DNA from: Entomortierella parvispora
Taxonomy: Eukaryota > Mortierellomycota > Mortierellomycetes > Mortierellales > Mortierellaceae
Reading direction: 5' to 3'
NCBI GenBank assembly: GCA_963573315.1
Contig: OY752146.1
Coordinates: 2,170,001 to 2,234,000 of the forward strand
Length of the DNA: 64,000 nt
A program made the position numbers and the translations under genes. The notes under the pieces were generated by a model that did not search any database, was not told the DNA's origin, and saw only the letters and a program-made list of their open reading frames with translations. Positions 60,115-64,000 of the stretch are shown here, piece by piece; within the stretch, counting starts at the first letter, position 1, and each line of letters begins with the position of its first letter.

Positions 60115-62379
60115 GCAGCAGCAACCATGGCAGTAAAGCAGCCCCAAGGACATCTTTGACCAAGCCCACTGGCCAAACGCCTCCTTCGCCGGCCACGTCA
60201 GTCAAGGGCGAGCGCCGACCCAAAAAAGCAAAGAAGCTGGCCGCCGCACCCTCTCAGCCCACGGCGCTGCCGCCGCTGGCCCCCTTGAAACCGCTGGTGT
60301 CTCTGGCGCCGCAACCGCAACCACAAGCCATCGCCAGCAGGGCACCCGCACCCGCGCCGCCGTCGCCACCCGTGTCTGTCCATGATGCGTTTACGAAACA
60401 ATCACCTCCACTCTCGCCCGCTCTCCTGCCAGCCCCAGCAGCTGCGACATCGGCGACTGCATCCCAGGCCCTTTTGGGTCCAGCCCAGGCTGGCGCCGCT
60501 GTTGCTCGTCGGCCATCGATTGTGCCTGCTCTGACGCCTAATCTGGCCCGTTCAAACCCCGTCCTAGTGAAATCGACTCTGGTCCCCGACGAGAAGCCGC
60601 AGTCCGAGGCGGTGATGACGGCACACGCTAAACGACAGGAGCGCTTAATTAAGAACAGGGCAGCGGCTCTACTCTCACGCAAGCGCAAGCGCGAGCACAT
60701 CAACCTGCTAGAGAGTCACACAGACCTCCTCAAGATGGATAATCAAGAGCTGAAGGAGCGTGTCACCGAGCTGGAGGAGAATGTCAAGGTTCTGACAGAG
60801 GAGCGCGACTCGGCCCTGCAGGAATGTGAACGTCTTCAACGTCAGGTCACTGTCCTCTCCCACCGCCCCCACTCTGATTCACTTCGCATGGACATGGATA
60901 TCGAGCGCAATGCCCGAGGCATGGACACGGAGCGTGGACTCAACTCAAAGGCTACAGGAGTTGTTTTTATGGTGAGTAGTCTACGTCCTTTTCCAAACGC
61001 GGCATTCCTAATGACTTGGTTTCATCAATAGGGGCGTTGAACGGGATAACACTAACCTCTCGATCTGTTTTTTCTTTTCTCCTGCTTTTTTTTCGACCGG
61101 TTTAGATTATCCTGTTCTCATTTGCTCTTTTTAACCTGCCTGGTGGCAAGCTGGAGACCCTCATGGTCGGTGGCAGATCTGTTGATCGTCCAAGAATTGG
61201 CTCTGGGTAAGTGATTCTAACGACTGGTGAAAGAAGTGTCTGTTCTTTGAAAGAAGAAAATTGTCGTCCCGTAGTACTCACATAATCATCCTCTCCTTTA
61301 GCATTGTTGGACGTGCTCTCAATTCTTACTCAAAGAACCCCACGATCTCTGGACAAGTACGCGATCCAAACGACAACAACATGACAGACCTAATTGTCTT
61401 TTCCGATAATCGAGCTCTACAAACCTGGTTGGGACATCAACCCGTGACCATTCCCACCAAGGCCAAGGCCCCCGTGACGACCGCAGCCGCCCCATCCCAA
61501 CCCCCAGTGGAAATCCCGATCGAGGCTGTCAAGGCAGAGTCACCCGCAATGGAGATCGACACCGAGACGGTGAAGAGTGTTGGCTTTGTAGCTCAGTCAC
61601 CCGAGCAATTGCACTGGACCGCCCGCCCAGATGTTCGACCCGAGGACATGGCAGAGCCTGACCGGGATGCATGGCTGTATTGCTCCAACTTGTTGTACTC
61701 GCTCCGATCGGCTAGTGTGACCAAGGCTGCTGGATCAGCCCAGGCTACCAATGGTGAAATCCGTAGACCCCGACTCTCACTTCTCTCCCCGCTGGATGGT
61801 GTCCTTGGATCCAACACTGCAGGATCGGAAAAGAACCAATACCCTCCTTGGATGCCCAACAGCGGCAAGACTTCTGCAGAGGGTGGCTCGACTGAGCAGC
61901 GGTACCTGAGATTGGATGTCGAAGTCACGTCCTCACGCGTGGTGAGCGGCAAGGGCATGGGAGACCATGAGCAGGTGATTCGATTCCCCATTATCCCTGT
62001 GGGAATGTTTGACAACTCGACGACAGCGGATCAAAGCTTCGAGAATTCAACCGCAGCAGCCGCCACCAGCTTGGTGCCTGTGGCCAAGGCCAACCCGACC
62101 CCAATTCCGGCTTATATCCGACGACGTGAACATCAAGCTCGTGTCGCCTCTGCAGCAGCAGCAGCAGCTTCCGCGGCAGCATCTTCTTCTGGTAGTAACA
62201 GCAGAGTCGGTCCCAAGGACGGCGTGGTCAAGAACAGACGGATCTATGACAACAAGGACACGTTCTTCAAGGTTGCTCATGCCGCATCTCGCTCTTCATC
62301 CAACCCAGGGAACTCACCTCTGACGCCCATCAAGGAAGAACCTATGGAGATTTATATCAAGGAGGAGCCGATGGACTAG
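59523..62379 (+). CDS. Membrane-tethered bZIP transcription factor (ATF6/CREB3-like)
   Basis: Three exons (59523-60971, 61106-61206, 61302-62379) give 875 residues in frame. The N-terminal part is acidic and Ser/Pro-rich with poly-Q, a poly-N run coded by AAC repeats (about 60078-60112) and Ala/Pro-rich linkers, fitting an activation domain. The basic region reads RLIKNRAAALLSRKRKREH, with the N-x7-R spacing, followed by a long leucine zipper (LLESHTDLLKMDNQELKERV, then TELEENVKVLTEERDSALQE). About 35 residues later comes one hydrophobic segment, GVVFMIILFSFALFNLP, and a roughly 380-residue tail. Order and spacing match ATF6/CREB3 factors that sit in the endoplasmic reticulum and are cut to free the bZIP part. 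The tail ends with two IKEEPM motifs, SUMO-type consensus. Cleavage sites are not certain. Confidence 0.85.
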
Positions 62380-62896
62380 AAGATAGAGCTTCTCTTTTCT
62401 TTTTGGTTCCGAGGCTGAAAGTTGACAGTGGCAATAACAACAAAAACAACAAGAAGGGAAGCGGTGGGTTTGACCCGGATATCCCCCCGTCTTTTCGCAT
62501 TGCCATCTTCTCCTTTCTCCTTGGAGCATTGATCCTTCCCGAACACAAAACCCCCTTTAGAAAAAAATCATCCAAAAAACAAGAGTACGGAGGACCAGAA
62601 ACAAAAAAACAACTACTACACACACAATATCAACAATATGAACGACAATAACAACACAAAAACCGGAAGAAAAAACAAACAAAGCAGCACATTTGAATGT
62701 TGCAACAAAAAAAAAAAAAGTACAAAAAACAATAGTTTTGCCTTCAATAAATACCATCGATACCCAAAAAGAAAGGACATCTTTAGGCAGGATTTGTATT
62801 AACTTTACAATGACCATGACATGGCACAAGAATAAAAAAGTGCATGGGTAGTGTGTACGAAGAGAGTGGAGAGAGAAAAATCGTCGCAAAAATCTT
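62380..62896. other. Convergent 3' flanks, bZIP factor and SIW14-type gene
   Basis: AT-rich with A runs and an AATAAA at 62746-62751. No gene is seen. Confidence 0.5.
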
Positions 62897-63897
<1,001 letters not shown>

Positions 63898-64000
63898 CTA
63901 GTGAGAGCAAGTGTTCCAAAGCGATTGAAAATAAAAGTGTCAGGACCAAACTCTTTCCCCCCCTCTCTCTCTCCTTTTGTCTTGCTTGTATCCAGATGAC

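Overview
This is nuclear DNA of a filamentous fungus, very probably Mortierellaceae (Mortierella sensu lato, Mucoromycota). The clearest clue is the delta-9 desaturase at 30975-32451: its 445-residue length, cytochrome b5 tail and sequence match what I recall of Mortierella alpina OLE1. Genes are intron-rich with short GT-AG introns. The leading strands of UTRs are long CT/GA tracts, and codons of the elongation factors are strongly C-ending. No mobile element, CRISPR, rRNA or tRNA was found.

Layout. 1-286: 3' exon of a maleylacetoacetate isomerase-type GST (+). 674-3848: 14-exon GCK-III kinase (-). 4608-5183: UQCC2/Cbp6-like complex III assembly factor (+). 5392-7660: UBXN7-type UAS/UBX protein (-). 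8322-12590: RAT1/XRN2 nuclear 5'-3' exonuclease (+). 12822-14198: thiamine pyrophosphokinase (-). 15141-20485: 1639-residue single-pass membrane protein of repeated DUF3712-like domains (-). 20486-25793: 5.3 kb with no recognisable gene, but with scattered coding-like fragments. 25794-27450: OLA1 (-). 27868-29350: ribosomal protein uL13/L13a (-). 29496-30531: class I glutamine amidotransferase (-). 30975-32451: OLE1 (-). 33732-35959: SRPK kinase (-). 36961-38053: TVP18 (+). 38768-40150: eEF1A (+). 40324-42770: MFS symporter of the Dal5/ACS type (-). 42771-46095: gene-free, with a 185-bp CAGA array. 46096-47099: GPR1/FUN34/YaaH (Ato) transporter (+). 48118-50026: RAD9 (-). 50294-52882: Rua1-C domain transcription regulator (-). 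53697-57869: eEF2 (+). 59523-62379: bZIP factor with a transmembrane segment, ATF6/CREB3-like (+). 62897-64000: SIW14-type phosphatase, partial (-).

The set is mostly housekeeping: translation (eEF1A, eEF2, uL13, OLA1), RNA processing (RAT1, SRPK), proteostasis (UBXN7-like, ATF6-like bZIP), DNA damage checkpoint (RAD9), lipid and carbon metabolism (OLE1, Ato, GST). I see no operon-like pathway cluster. The most notable features are repeated use of very small exons (3, 9, 16, 17, 18, 23, 23, 26, 31 nt) that reconstruct conserved protein motifs exactly, a GC-AG intron in OLE1, the membrane-tethered bZIP factor, and the giant DUF3712-type protein with a 1010-codon antisense open frame.
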